Assembly (NCBI GenBank): GCA_015065725.1
Contig: SVPV01000005.1
Span: 1 to 64,000 of the forward strand
Direction of reading: 5' to 3'
Origin: Oscillospiraceae bacterium
GTDB taxonomy: Bacteria > Bacillota > Clostridia > Oscillospirales > Acutalibacteraceae
DNA: 64,000 nt
Part shown: piece after piece, positions 36,701 through 46,104 of the stretch
How positions within the stretch are numbered: the first letter of the stretch is position 1
Layout: every line of letters begins with the position of its first letter
The notes under the pieces: model-generated
Seen by the model: the letters and a program-made list of their open reading frames with translations, nothing else
Database searches by the model: none
Told to the model about the DNA's origin: nothing
Made by a program: the position numbers and the translations under genes

Positions 36701-37643
36701 TATAGTCACCGTTTACTACAACAAAGGCACCATCGTGAAGAGCAGAAATAGAGGCTATAAAATCTTTCGCATCTTTATTCATATCCTTGCTGTATTTCGG
36801 GTCAAAAAACTTTTTAACTGTGGCGTTAAAAGAGTTTGTATAGTCGCTAAAGGCAAAGTTTGCCGTAACCATTTTACCGCCCTTACGGGTATCAATAGTT
36901 TTAATTTCGCAACCGAAAACCTCGCCCCAAGCGGCGATTTTAACGCTTTCATTATCGTTAAGAGGCGGCAGAATGTCTGAAATAGGCATAACGTCGGTAT
37001 CTATTTTTCTGCCGTAGAAAAGCTTTGCACTCTCAAGGTAAACGGGCAGACCGTCTTTTGGTTTATAGTCATATTTAATTTCCGGCTCTGCGGGTGCTGA
37101 GTTAGCCTTGACTTCCTGTTGTTTTGGTGCCTCCGCTTCGGTAACGGTGGGTGGGGGCGGAACCAGCTCTAAATCCTCAAGCTGACCGTCGAATTCTACC
37201 GAAACCGTAAGACCTAGACGTTCACGAACAAGATATGAAAACATATCTGCAAAGCCTATTTCGCACAACTTCTCATATCCGCCGTGACATAGTGTTATTA
37301 AAACGGTATTACCGTTAACGGTATATTTCGCATCAACCAAATAACCGTTGATTGCCGCATTTTTACGGCGTATTTCACTAGCGATATCCATACTGGCAAC
37401 ATCGTCTAGCGGTGGGTTGTCATAGCACACCGAAAAATCAAGACTATCAAGCTTTAAAACAGAAAAAATTCTGTTTTTAAACAGCAAAATATTCTCGTCT
37501 TTTATGTATTTTTTACTTAAAAGTTCAAGCTTTAAGGAACGGTTTTCCATATTAAGCTTGCAGTCACTAATAAGTGTATCATCAAATACAGTTCTTAAAT
37601 TGTTATCAAGATATTCTCCAAATAACTCCTTGCAGGGTAGCAT
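33768..37643 (-). CDS. polC: PolC-type DNA polymerase III alpha subunit lacking the internal 3'-5' exonuclease domain
   Basis: OB fold, PHP (IELHCHTNMSAKDAV), PolC zinc region (CPKC..CPDC), PDIDLNFSDEFQ catalytic motif, QHPAGMIIVP; 1291 aa with no exonuclease motif between PHP halves. Confidence 0.95.
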   Translation of the reverse strand: MLPCKELFGEYLDNNLRTVFDDTLISDCKLNMENRSLKLELLSKKYIKDENILLFKNRIFSVLKLDSLDFSVCYDNPPLDDVASMDIASEIRRKNAAINGYLVDAKYTVNGNTVLITLCHGGYEKLCEIGFADMFSYLVRERLGLTVSVEFDGQLEDLELVPPPPTVTEAEAPKQQEVKANSAPAEPEIKYDYKPKDGLPVYLESAKLFYGRKIDTDVMPISDILPPLNDNESVKIAAWGEVFGCEIKTIDTRKGGKMVTANFAFSDYTNSFNATVKKFFDPKYSKDMNKDAKDFIASISALHDGAFVVVNGDYTFDRWKNDFIVDVKALATIKPYEEKDEHEGLKRIELHCHTNMSAKDAVSSGEDIVSLANKWGHKAIAITDHGVVQAYPAVAGAVKKIRKAGGDFKVIYGVESYFVDDINNDISGMTAKQIAKIRYHQIILVKNLVGLKNLYKLVSEAHLHDFHGRPITLRSKLDKHREGLILGSACEQGELYSAIIDGKDEAELLRIADYYDYLEIQPLGNNEFMIRQSSEPDRVDKKTGAITPNRFREVKNLDVIRDFNRKVVEIADKLKKPVVATGDVHFLKKQDDIIRKILMAGQGFDDFDHQAPLYLKTTDEMLSDFDYFGERAYEFVVENPNKIAEMIDGDVIPVPDGNFPPVIEGSDEELRRICWDKAHKIYGDTVPETVEKRLEKELNSIINNGFSIMYISAQKLVAYSEENGYLVGSRGSVGSSFVATMAGISEVNPLPPHYVCPKCRKSEFFLKGEVGSGFDLPEKNCPDCGTPYNRDGHDIPFETFLGFKGDKVPDIDLNFSDEFQSSVQKYTETMFGSENVFKAGTISTVAEKTAFGFAKAYAEKKGITLSQAELNRLAGKVEAAKIKQTTGQHPAGMIIVPRDKTIYDFCPVQHPADDVNTDIITTHFDFHSIHDTILKLDELGHVVPTTYKYLEEYSGKKVTDISMSDPKVYSLFVSTEALGVTPEEIDSKTGTFCLPEFGTEFVRGMLTECQPKNFADLLQISGLSHGTDVWLGNAQELIHDGTCTISEVIGTRDNIMVYLIHQGMEEGRAFKITETVRKGLVAKGKVSEEEWGAMEDDMRAVNVPEWYIKSCYKIKYMFPKAHAAAYVISALRLAWYKVYRPLEFYCAYFTARPEDVDVPTIIKGKDAVRRLMAEIKAKGREASKKEKDVYDNLLIFNEMMSRGIEVLPIDINKSHAMKYLPEDGKMRLPFGALSGVGEKAAYSIYEAAQKGNFVSLEDFQIEAGVSKTIIQNLADLGATRDLPDTNQISMF

Positions 37644-37668
37644 TGTTTATTCCACTCCGTATTACAGT

Positions 37669-38721
37669 CTATAATTTTTCGATTTCTTCCAAAAGGGCAG
37701 GCAAGAGTTTTTCTTCCTCTACCTTTCTTAAAATTTCACCTTTTTTAAATATCACACCGCATCCGTCGCCGCCCGCGATTCCAATATCGGCTTCTTTGGC
37801 TTCACCAGGACCGTTTACCACACAGCCCATTATAGCAACGGTTATATTTTTATTGATATCGGCAAGGCACTTTTCGGCTTTCTCTGCTAGGCCTATAAGG
37901 TCAATTTTTGTTCTGCCGCAGGTAGGGCAGGAAACAAATTTAACACCGCCCTCACGAAGACCTATTGCCTTTAAAAGATTAATGCCCGCCTTAACCTCTT
38001 TAACAGGGTCGTCGGTTAATGAAACGCGTATGGTAGAGCCAATACCGCGAAGCAGAAGTCCGCCTATGCCCGCCGCAGATTTAAGTGTACCCATATACTC
38101 GGTACCTGCCTCGGTAACGCCCAAATGCAAGGGGTGGCTTGTCCTTTCTGCCGCTAGAACATAGGAATCGTACATTTTTTTAGTGTCGGACGATTTAAGG
38201 GATAACACAATATCATAAAAATCAAATTTTTCTAAGAGTGATATATGGTAAAGTCCGCTTTCTACTAGTGCTTCTGCTGTAGGCGAGCCGTATTTTGCTA
38301 AAATATCCCTTTCAAGCGAGCCTGAATTTACGCCTATTCTGATAGGTACATTATGAAGTCTACAAGTGTCGGCTACTGCTTTAATTTTTTCTGCGTCACC
38401 AATGTTTCCTGGGTTTATGCGTACCTTATCAACCCCTGCGGCAACGCTTTCTATAGCTAAACGCCAATCAAAGTGAATGTCAGCCACAATGGGTGTATTT
38501 ACATTTTCCTTTAAAGCGGCAACCGTTTTAACAGCCTTTATGTCGGGTACAGAAACACGAATTATCTGACAGCCTGCGGCCTCTAGAGCCTTTGCCTGTT
38601 CTATATTACCCTTTATATCGTGAGCTTCGCGGCAGAGCATTGACTGTACCGAAACAGGCGAGCCGCCGCCGATTTTAATATTACCCACAGTTACCTGCTT
38701 GGTTTTATCGTTAGTGTACAT
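37669..38721 (-). CDS. ispG: 4-hydroxy-3-methylbut-2-en-1-yl diphosphate synthase
   Basis: IKIGGGSPVSVQSM..; C-terminal SCPTCGRTKIDL and GCVVNGPGEA Fe-S motifs. Confidence 0.97.
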   Translation of the reverse strand: MYTNDKTKQVTVGNIKIGGGSPVSVQSMLCREAHDIKGNIEQAKALEAAGCQIIRVSVPDIKAVKTVAALKENVNTPIVADIHFDWRLAIESVAAGVDKVRINPGNIGDAEKIKAVADTCRLHNVPIRIGVNSGSLERDILAKYGSPTAEALVESGLYHISLLEKFDFYDIVLSLKSSDTKKMYDSYVLAAERTSHPLHLGVTEAGTEYMGTLKSAAGIGGLLLRGIGSTIRVSLTDDPVKEVKAGINLLKAIGLREGGVKFVSCPTCGRTKIDLIGLAEKAEKCLADINKNITVAIMGCVVNGPGEAKEADIGIAGGDGCGVIFKKGEILRKVEEEKLLPALLEEIEKL

Positions 38722-38725
38722 TGTA

Positions 38726-39733
38726 TCACCCCATAAAAAGTGTCCAAATATCCTTTGCTGTTATAAGCAGCATAAAGCCTATAAGCAGTATAAAGCCTGC
38801 GGCGTGTACCGCACTTTCATACTTTTGAGGAACAGGCTTTTTAAATATCATTTCAAACAGTATAAATACAAGTCTTCCGCCGTCAAGTGCAGGGACGGGA
38901 AGAAGATTAAATATACCGAGATTTACAGTTATTAAAGCCATTATAGGCAACAGATTTTGAAGATTTTGCTTTGCGATACTGCCTATAACCGCCGTAACAC
39001 CTACAGGACCCGAAACGGCACTGATTCCATACTTTCCTGTAATAAGGTCTATAAGCGAACGCCATACTACTGCACAGTATGAAAAGGTGGTATTAAAGGT
39101 TTCGCCAATAAAGGAGACAAAGTTTTTTTCCTTGCCGTAAACATAAAAATCTACCGACAAGTAATCTATGCCATCGATTTCTTTAGAGTCAAACTTAACA
39201 TTTTCGAGGTCCAGCTTTTCACCGTCACGCAAAACGGTCATATCAATCACCGAGTTTTTAACGTTTGTAAAAGCGTAGCTTAAATCGTAGGTAGAGAAGA
39301 TACGTCTACCGTTGACGGCTATAATTTTGTCGTCTACCTTTAATCCGTGTTCACTGCTTACCGAATTTTCGTGAAATTCTGCAATTGTTGTGGTTGTAAA
39401 GCGTTCCTGCGGAATTAGAGTACAGCCTATTATTATAACACCAAGCAACAAATTAAATATTGCACCCATTATAACTATTAAAAACCTACGCCAAGGCTTT
39501 TTGTTACAAAAGGCTTTCTCGTCGCCGCTTGCTTCCTCTTCACCCTCCATAGCACAATATCCGCCGAGTGGTACAAGGTTTACGGCATACACAGTTTCGC
39601 CAAGCTTCTTTTTAAAAAGCTTGGGACCAAAGCCTACGGCAAATTCATTCACCCTAACACCCAAAAGCTTTGCGGCTATAAAGTGACCGAATTCGTGTAT
39701 TATTATTAAAATTATAAAAAGCAGTATTGCCAC
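38726..39733 (-). CDS. rseP: RIP metalloprotease (site-2 protease, RseP family); start uncertain
   Basis: HEFGHFIAA zinc site, PDZ domain, PVPALDGGRL. GTG at 39733 lacks an RBS; an upstream in-frame ATT at 39778 has one. Confidence 0.93.
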   Translation of the reverse strand: MAILLFIILIIIHEFGHFIAAKLLGVRVNEFAVGFGPKLFKKKLGETVYAVNLVPLGGYCAMEGEEEASGDEKAFCNKKPWRRFLIVIMGAIFNLLLGVIIIGCTLIPQERFTTTTIAEFHENSVSSEHGLKVDDKIIAVNGRRIFSTYDLSYAFTNVKNSVIDMTVLRDGEKLDLENVKFDSKEIDGIDYLSVDFYVYGKEKNFVSFIGETFNTTFSYCAVVWRSLIDLITGKYGISAVSGPVGVTAVIGSIAKQNLQNLLPIMALITVNLGIFNLLPVPALDGGRLVFILFEMIFKKPVPQKYESAVHAAGFILLIGFMLLITAKDIWTLFMG

Positions 39734-39808
39734 AAGATAGGGCCAAACATTATTCCATACATTTAAAAAAGCGGAAATGTCAATCTCTCCCTTTTAAAAT
39801 ATAATTGA

Positions 39809-40948
39809 TTAATTTATTGCATTTAAAACAGCTTCGCGTGCCATTTTGTCGGTATAAAGAATATCCTCTACTGTAAAATCGTTTTTATTTTCTGCAGTAG
39901 CAAGAGCGGTTTCTACTAGCTCTGCTATTTTAAGGAATTTGATTTTACCCTCTAAAAACAGTCGCACCGCCTCTTCGTTAGCACCGTTTACAGCGGTTGG
40001 ATAAAGACCGCCCTTGGCTATTGCCTCAATACAAAGCGGCAGGCAACGGAAGGTGTCGATATCGGGTTTTTCGAAGGTGAGTGTGCCGATATCGGTAAGG
40101 CTTAAACGCTCAAAGGCGTTTTGGCTTCTTGCGGGATAGGTTAAAGCATACTGTATCGGTAATCTCATATCAGGGGTGCCAAGCTGTGCTATTACGGCAC
40201 CGTCGGTAAGCTCTACTGCCGAATGCAGAATACTTTGTCTGTGAACCAGCACCTCAATTTTTGAAGCGTCAAGACCAAATAAATGCACCGCCTCAATAAC
40301 CTCAAGACCTTTGTTCATAAGGGTTGCCGAGTCTATAGTGATTTTAGCACCCATTGACCAATTAGGATGCTTTAGTGCATCATTTACTGTGACGTTTTGA
40401 AGTTCTTTTTTAGTTTTATTATAGAAAGGTCCGCCCGATGCAGTTAAAAGAATTTTTTTGAGTGAGCCTTTGGGTGCTCCCTGTAGTGACTGAAAAATTG
40501 CCGAATGTTCACTGTCAACGGGTAGAATTTTAACATCCTTTTCTTTAGCACGTCTATTTACAATTTCGCCGCCTGTTACCAAGGTTTCTTTATTTGCAAG
40601 GGCGATGGTTTTGCCGTTATCTATTGCGGCAAGGGTTGGCAATAGACCTGCTATACCTACTATTGAATTAAGAACTATGTCGCCGCTTCCTGCCGCCGCT
40701 TCAGAAACACCCTTAGTACCCGATAAAACCTTTATATCGGTATCTCTAAGGCGTACCTTAAGGTCGGCAGCCGCATTTTCGTCGGCTAAAGCCACCACTA
40801 ATGGCTTTAGCTTTCTAGCTTGTGCTTCAAGTAGTTTTGAGTTACTGCCTGCGGTAAGGGCGGTAATACGAAATCCCTCACGCTCTGCTACCTCAATCGC
40901 CTGTGTGCCGATTGAGCCTGTAGAGCCTAAAATTACAAGTTCTTTCAT
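39809..40948 (-). CDS. dxr: 1-deoxy-D-xylulose-5-phosphate reductoisomerase
   Basis: LGSTGSIGTQ, ALANKETLVTGG, PVDSEHSAIFQ. Confidence 0.97.
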   Translation of the reverse strand: MKELVILGSTGSIGTQAIEVAEREGFRITALTAGSNSKLLEAQARKLKPLVVALADENAAADLKVRLRDTDIKVLSGTKGVSEAAAGSGDIVLNSIVGIAGLLPTLAAIDNGKTIALANKETLVTGGEIVNRRAKEKDVKILPVDSEHSAIFQSLQGAPKGSLKKILLTASGGPFYNKTKKELQNVTVNDALKHPNWSMGAKITIDSATLMNKGLEVIEAVHLFGLDASKIEVLVHRQSILHSAVELTDGAVIAQLGTPDMRLPIQYALTYPARSQNAFERLSLTDIGTLTFEKPDIDTFRCLPLCIEAIAKGGLYPTAVNGANEEAVRLFLEGKIKFLKIAELVETALATAENKNDFTVEDILYTDKMAREAVLNAIN

Positions 40949-41740
40949 TTATAATACCCCATGTGAAATCAAAATAAACAAGGGTGGTGCTATCATAAGT
41001 ATGCTGTCAACCCTGTCCAATATTCCGCCGTGACCGGGAATAAGATTACCGTAATCTTTAAGGTCAACACTTCTTTTTATAATTGATGCAAAAAGGTCAC
41101 CGAGAATTCCTAAAACACAAAAAGGAATAGTTAAAACAACGGGTAATAAAATAGACTTTTTAAAGCAAAGGGTTAAAATAACCGTTACTATCATACTTGA
41201 AACAATACCGCCTATTGCACCCTCTATAGTTTTTTTAGGGCTGATTTCGGGGCAAAGCTTGTGTTTTCCGATTGTAACACCTGTGAAATAAGCACCCATA
41301 TCGCAAACCGAAGAAAAATTAAGCAACAGTAATAAATAATAAATTCCGCCTGCTAAATTTATAACTCCCTCAAGCGAAACAAAAGCAAAGCTTAAGCCGA
41401 GTGGCATAAATACAACTGCAGCAATTTTAGCAATGTTAAATTCCTTGTGATTTTTTAGAACAATAACTACCGCATAAATAAAATATAGCACGCCAACGGT
41501 AAAATATGCCCAAAAGGTGTAATTAATTGAAAAAACAGCTAGAGAAGAATAAATACCGGCACCGATAATTGCGGGTTTTGAGGTTATACCAATAGCATTA
41601 TGCAATAATTCATAAGCCGCACCTGCCGCTAAAATCGAAATTGCTAAGGTTATTATAACGGGATTCCACAACATTCCTATCAAAAGCACTGCCGCAACAA
41701 TAACTCCCATTACTATTCCTGAAATAATTCTAGTTTTCAT
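40949..41740 (-). CDS. cdsA: Phosphatidate cytidylyltransferase
   Basis: SPKKTIEGAIGG..GDLFASIIKRSVDLKDYGNLIPGHGGILDRVDS. Confidence 0.96.
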   Translation of the reverse strand: MKTRIISGIVMGVIVAAVLLIGMLWNPVIITLAISILAAGAAYELLHNAIGITSKPAIIGAGIYSSLAVFSINYTFWAYFTVGVLYFIYAVVIVLKNHKEFNIAKIAAVVFMPLGLSFAFVSLEGVINLAGGIYYLLLLLNFSSVCDMGAYFTGVTIGKHKLCPEISPKKTIEGAIGGIVSSMIVTVILTLCFKKSILLPVVLTIPFCVLGILGDLFASIIKRSVDLKDYGNLIPGHGGILDRVDSILMIAPPLFILISHGVL

Positions 41741-41742
41741 TT

Positions 41743-42465
41743 TTAAACGCCTCCAAATCTTCGGTTTCTGTTAGAGTATTCGTCTATTGCCTGTTCTAAA
41801 TGCTTTGGCTTAAAGTCGGGCCATAGTATGTCCGAAAACCAATATTCAGCATAAGCCGATTGCCATATAAGATAGTTTGAAAGACGGTATTCACCGCTGG
41901 GTCTTATAATGAAATCGGGGTCGGGCTGACCGCAAGTATAAAGACGGTCGGAAATTGCTTTTTCATCAATTTCTTCGGCGGCTAGTCCCTCATTTATTAT
42001 ACTTTTAACGGCGTGTATTATCTCGTCCCTACCGCCATAGTTAAGGGCAATATTAAGGTTAAGACCTGTAGCATCCTTTGAGGCTTCCTCGGCTTCGGCT
42101 ATAAGCTCTTTTATATCCTCGTCTAAAACCTCTATGTTGCCGATAAATTTAACCTTTATATTTTCGTCCTTGAAATTTTTAGCGTCCTTTAGATAATCAC
42201 GCAAAATATTCATTATATTGCGGACTTCTTCTTCGGGTCTTTTCCAGTTTTCAGTGGAAAAGGCATAAACGGTTAAATATTCAAGGCCTATTTTATTTGA
42301 GTACCTTGCAATATCTTTAAAATTTTTAGAGCCTGCCGAGTGACCTGCCGTACGCGGAAGTCCGCGTTTTTTTGCCCATCTGCCGTTGCCGTCCATAATT
42401 ATTGCAATATGTCGTGGCAGAATTCGTTTCGCTTTTGAAGCACGCCTCAATTTAAAAACACCCAT
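41743..42465 (-). CDS. uppS: Isoprenyl transferase (undecaprenyl diphosphate synthase)
   Basis: HIAIIMDGNGRWAKKRGLPRTAGH, YAFSTENWKRP, RPSGEYRLSNYLIWQSAYAE. Confidence 0.97.
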   Translation of the reverse strand: MGVFKLRRASKAKRILPRHIAIIMDGNGRWAKKRGLPRTAGHSAGSKNFKDIARYSNKIGLEYLTVYAFSTENWKRPEEEVRNIMNILRDYLKDAKNFKDENIKVKFIGNIEVLDEDIKELIAEAEEASKDATGLNLNIALNYGGRDEIIHAVKSIINEGLAAEEIDEKAISDRLYTCGQPDPDFIIRPSGEYRLSNYLIWQSAYAEYWFSDILWPDFKPKHLEQAIDEYSNRNRRFGGV

Positions 42466-42534
42466 TATTACACCACCGATTTTAAACGATATAATTACAT
42501 TGCGGTTTATGTCGCTTTTCGCTAAAAAGCCAAG

Positions 42535-42597
42535 TGGGGTTGCCAGAAGCCGAAAAGGCTGTGTGACAACCCCATAGTATGATGAAAATCATACTAT
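42535..42597 (-). terminator. Two consecutive hairpins between frr and uppS
   Basis: Perfect ATAGTATGAT-GAAA-ATCATACTAT (42574-42597) next to the frr stop, then TGGGGTTG..AGCC-GAAA-AGGCT..CAACCCCA. Confidence 0.5.
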
Positions 42598-42598
42598 A

Positions 42599-43153
42599 TT
42601 ATATTTCCATAATTTCCTTTTCTTTGGCGGCTGACATATTGTCAACCTCCTTGCAGTATTTGTCGGTAAGATTTTGTATCTTCTTTTCACCGTTCTGCTC
42701 GTCATCTTCGGTTATGGCGTTACTCTTTTTAAGTCCCTTTAATTTTTCAAGGGCATCGCGGCGAAGATTTCTAACTGCTACCTTGCTGTCCTCGGCAGTT
42801 CTTTTTATATCTTTTACAATTTCCTTACGGCGTTCCTCGGTAAGAGGGGGGAACATAAGGCGGATAACCCTACCGTCATTTTGAGGGTTAATGCCGATAT
42901 CAGATGTAAGTATTGCCTTTTCAATTTCGCGAAGTGTGGAAGCATCCCAAGGCTGAATCATAAGAGTTCTTGCCTCAGGTACAGAAACTGCAGCCATCTG
43001 CTGAATTGGTGTGGGTACACCGTAGTAGTCTACGGTAATACGGTCAAGCACAGCGGCATTTGCTCTGCCTGCACGAACGGAGTTATATTCACGCTCTAAT
43101 GCGGATATAGTTTTAGTCATTTTTTCTTCGGTTACTTTTAAAAGTTCGTTCAT
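42599..43153 (-). CDS. frr: Ribosome recycling factor
   Basis: 184 aa; YNSVRAGRANAAVLDRITVDYYGVPTPIQQMA. Confidence 0.98.
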   Translation of the reverse strand: MNELLKVTEEKMTKTISALEREYNSVRAGRANAAVLDRITVDYYGVPTPIQQMAAVSVPEARTLMIQPWDASTLREIEKAILTSDIGINPQNDGRVIRLMFPPLTEERRKEIVKDIKRTAEDSKVAVRNLRRDALEKLKGLKKSNAITEDDEQNGEKKIQNLTDKYCKEVDNMSAAKEKEIMEI

Positions 43154-43174
43154 AACTTTAGTCTCCTTTAAATT

Positions 43175-43879
43175 CTATTTTACAAGAGTGCCGTTGTGGT
43201 TGCCCACCATAGCGTCGGTGATATTGCTCGGCTTATTGAGATTAAATACAAGAATTTCAATTCCGTTATCCATACAAAGTGAAGCTGCGGTGCTATCCAT
43301 AACGTGTAATTCTTTTTGAAGTACCTCAAGGTGTGTAAGTGTATCAAACTTTTTAGCGTCAGGATTTTTCTTCGGGTCGCTGTCATAAACGCCGTCAACA
43401 TTAGTTGCCTTGAAAATAACATCGGCACCGATTTCTGCCGCACGTAGAGCCGCCGCTGTGTCGGTAGAGAAGAAAGGATTACCCGTTCCGCAACCGAAAA
43501 TTACAACTCTGCCCTTTTCGAGATGGCGGATTGCTTTGCTTCTGATATATGGCTCTGCAATCTGACGCATTTCAATAGCGGTCTGCACCCTTGCAGTAAC
43601 GCCGATTTGCTCAAGTGCATCGGCTAAAGCTAAAGAGTTAATTGTAGTTGCAAGCATACCCATATGGTCTGCACGGGTTCTGTCCATTTTACCGCTGGAG
43701 CGTCCCCTCCAGAAATTGCCGCCGCCTACAACAATGGCAACCTGTACGCCCATATCGACGCTTTCCTTAACTGCGGCACAAACCTCAAGAACCTTATCAA
43801 AATCAATGCCCGAGCCTTTTTCGCCCGCTAATACCTCACCGCTTAATTTTAAAAGCACACGCTTATAAATCGGCTTCAT
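43175..43879 (-). CDS. pyrH: UMP kinase
   Basis: [19 protein letters not shown] start (ORF track start 43903); [29 protein letters not shown]. Confidence 0.97.
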   Translation of the reverse strand: MKPIYKRVLLKLSGEVLAGEKGSGIDFDKVLEVCAAVKESVDMGVQVAIVVGGGNFWRGRSSGKMDRTRADHMGMLATTINSLALADALEQIGVTARVQTAIEMRQIAEPYIRSKAIRHLEKGRVVIFGCGTGNPFFSTDTAAALRAAEIGADVIFKATNVDGVYDSDPKKNPDAKKFDTLTHLEVLQKELHVMDSTAASLCMDNGIEILVFNLNKPSNITDAMVGNHNGTLVK

Positions 43880-44054
43880 TACTAACACTCCCTCAAAATA
43901 CATATTATATTTATATACATTTTACAATATAATACCCCTAAAGTCAATTGTAAAAAAGCACATTTATTTTCAATCTTAAAATCCAAAAATTCCGCTAAAT
44001 TGCGTTAAACAGGGTTAAAAATCTTAAAAATGACAATTTTTCTTGCAAAACTGC

Positions 44055-44083
44055 TTGACAATTCCTATAAAAAGGGTTAAAAT
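44055..44083 (+). promoter_or_regulatory. SigA promoter of BCAA operon
   Basis: TTGACA - 17 nt - TAAAAT. Confidence 0.85.
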
Positions 44084-44090
44084 ACCTGTA

Positions 44091-44335
44091 TTAAAAGCGA
44101 TGATGGGGTACAAGTTCTATTATCTGATTTTAGAGAGCTGTCGGGTGGTGCAAGACAGTACAGTGGTAGCAATATATCTCTCCCCTGAGCTGTTGGCTGA
44201 AAGGCGAAGGCTTACTAGGTTTAACCGGCATCTCCCGTTATAGAGAAGCGTGTTGTTTGACATGCGTGAGCGGATGAATCTTCATCAAAAAGAGTGGTAC
44301 CGCGGAGAATATGTAATCTTCGTCTCTTTTGCACA
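44091..44335 (+). promoter_or_regulatory. T-box leader upstream of leuA
   Basis: Stem I motif AGAGAGCTGTCGGGTGGTGCAAGACAG; T-box AGTGGTACCGCGG (44292-44305); terminator arm CTTCGTCTCTTTT. Confidence 0.93.
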
Positions 44336-44420
44336 TTAACATTAGGTGTTTGTGCATAAGAGATTTTTTTATATAAAAATCCTTCTATGCAAAGGCACAA
44401 AAACGGAGGTAAAATTATTT

Positions 44421-46091
44421 ATGCTGACTTGCGACAAATATGAAAAACAGTTCTTTCCTGCACCGTCATTTAGCGGTGAGTGGATGAATAAAACTTATAT
44501 CGAAAAAGCACCTTTATGGTGCAGTGTTGACCTGCGTGACGGAAACCAAGCTCTTATTACGCCTATGAATTTAGAGGAAAAGCTTGAATTCTTCAAACTG
44601 CTTGTAAAAATAGGCTTTAAGGAGATTGAAATAGGCTTTCCTGCTGCTAGTGAGACCGAGTATGAGTTTTGCCGCACATTAATTGAAAACAACCTGATTC
44701 CTGATGATGTTACTATACAGGTACTTACCCAATCGCGTGAGCATATTATTGCTAAAACCTTTGAGGCCTTAAAGGGTGCAAAGCACGCGGTAGTACATCT
44801 TTATAATTCTACCTCTGTAGCACAGCGTGAGCAGGTTTTTAAAAAGTCTAAAGAGGAAATTATTCAAATAGCAAAATTCGGGGCTAAGCTTTGCAAGGCT
44901 TACCGCGAAAAGACCGAGGGGCACTTTACCTTTGAGTATTCGCCCGAAAGCTTTACAGGAACTGAGCCTGAATATGCGGTGGAAATTTGTAACGAGGTAA
45001 TTGATATTTGGCAGCCGACGGCTGACGATAAGGTTATTATAAATCTTCCTGTTACGGTTTCTCACTCAATGCCGCACGTATATGCAAATCAGGTTGAATA
45101 TATGTGCAAGAACTTGAAAAACCGCGAAAATCTAATTATATCGCTGCACCCGCATAATGATAGAGGCTGTGCTGTGGCAGACAGCGAAATGGGTCTGCTT
45201 GCAGGAGCCGACCGTATTGAAGGCACACTTTTTGGCAACGGTGAGCGTACCGGTAATGTAGATATAATTACATTAGCACTAAATATGTATTCGCAGGGCG
45301 TTGACCCCTGCCTTGACCTTTCTAATATGCCCGAAATTTGCGAGGTTTATGAAAAGGTTACACGTATGCATGTTTATGAGCGTCAGCCGTATAGCGGTGC
45401 ACTTGTGTTCGCGGCATTTAGCGGCTCTCACCAAGACGCTATTGCAAAGGGTATGCGACATAGGGAGGAAAAGGGCAGCAAGATTTGGAATGTGCCGTAT
45501 CTTCCTATCGACCCTACAGACCTTGGCCGTGTTTACGAGGCAGATGTTATACGCATTAATTCACAGTCTGGCAAGGGCGGAATCGGTTATCTTATGGAGA
45601 AAACCTATAGTCTTTGCCTGCCACCCAAAATGCGTGAGGTGTTCGGCTATCACGTTAAGAGTATTTCGGACCACGCACATAAAGAGTTGCTACCAAACGA
45701 GGTTTACGACATTTTTATGTCCGACTTTGTAAATATAGAGTCACCAATCAATGTTATGGAAGCCCACTATGCACAGATGGACGGTATTTTTGCTACCGTT
45801 TCGGTGCAGATAAACGGTGAAAAGCAGACCGTAACGGCACAAGGTAACGGACGTCTTGATGCGGTTTCAAATGCAATTAAGTCGCTCGTAGGTGATATCT
45901 ATTCACTCGAAAGCTATACCGAGCATGCTTTGGAGGACGGCTCGCACTCGTCTGCGGCTTCCTATGTAAGCGTTAAGAATAATGACGGTAAGGTATATTG
46001 GGGTGCAGGTATCGACAGCGATATCGTAGTATCTTCTGTAAAAGCACTCATAAGTGCAGTAAATAGAATGATTGTTAATGACCAAAAATAA
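44421..46091 (+). CDS. leuA: 2-isopropylmalate synthase
   Basis: MLTCDKYEKQFFPAP start after ACGGAGGT; SVDLRDGNQALITPM, LHPHNDRGCAVADSE; C-terminal allosteric domain. Confidence 0.96.
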   Translation: MLTCDKYEKQFFPAPSFSGEWMNKTYIEKAPLWCSVDLRDGNQALITPMNLEEKLEFFKLLVKIGFKEIEIGFPAASETEYEFCRTLIENNLIPDDVTIQVLTQSREHIIAKTFEALKGAKHAVVHLYNSTSVAQREQVFKKSKEEIIQIAKFGAKLCKAYREKTEGHFTFEYSPESFTGTEPEYAVEICNEVIDIWQPTADDKVIINLPVTVSHSMPHVYANQVEYMCKNLKNRENLIISLHPHNDRGCAVADSEMGLLAGADRIEGTLFGNGERTGNVDIITLALNMYSQGVDPCLDLSNMPEICEVYEKVTRMHVYERQPYSGALVFAAFSGSHQDAIAKGMRHREEKGSKIWNVPYLPIDPTDLGRVYEADVIRINSQSGKGGIGYLMEKTYSLCLPPKMREVFGYHVKSISDHAHKELLPNEVYDIFMSDFVNIESPINVMEAHYAQMDGIFATVSVQINGEKQTVTAQGNGRLDAVSNAIKSLVGDIYSLESYTEHALEDGSHSSAASYVSVKNNDGKVYWGAGIDSDIVVSSVKALISAVNRMIVNDQK

Positions 46092-46104
46092 AGGATTGAA
46101 AATT

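Noticed and set aside
36618-36980. Long ORFs antisense to polC, secA, glyS, parE/parC-like and other genes
   Set aside because: All lie opposite confidently assigned genes, have Cys/Phe/Asn-rich or Ser-rich composition typical of antisense frames, and lack RBS signals.
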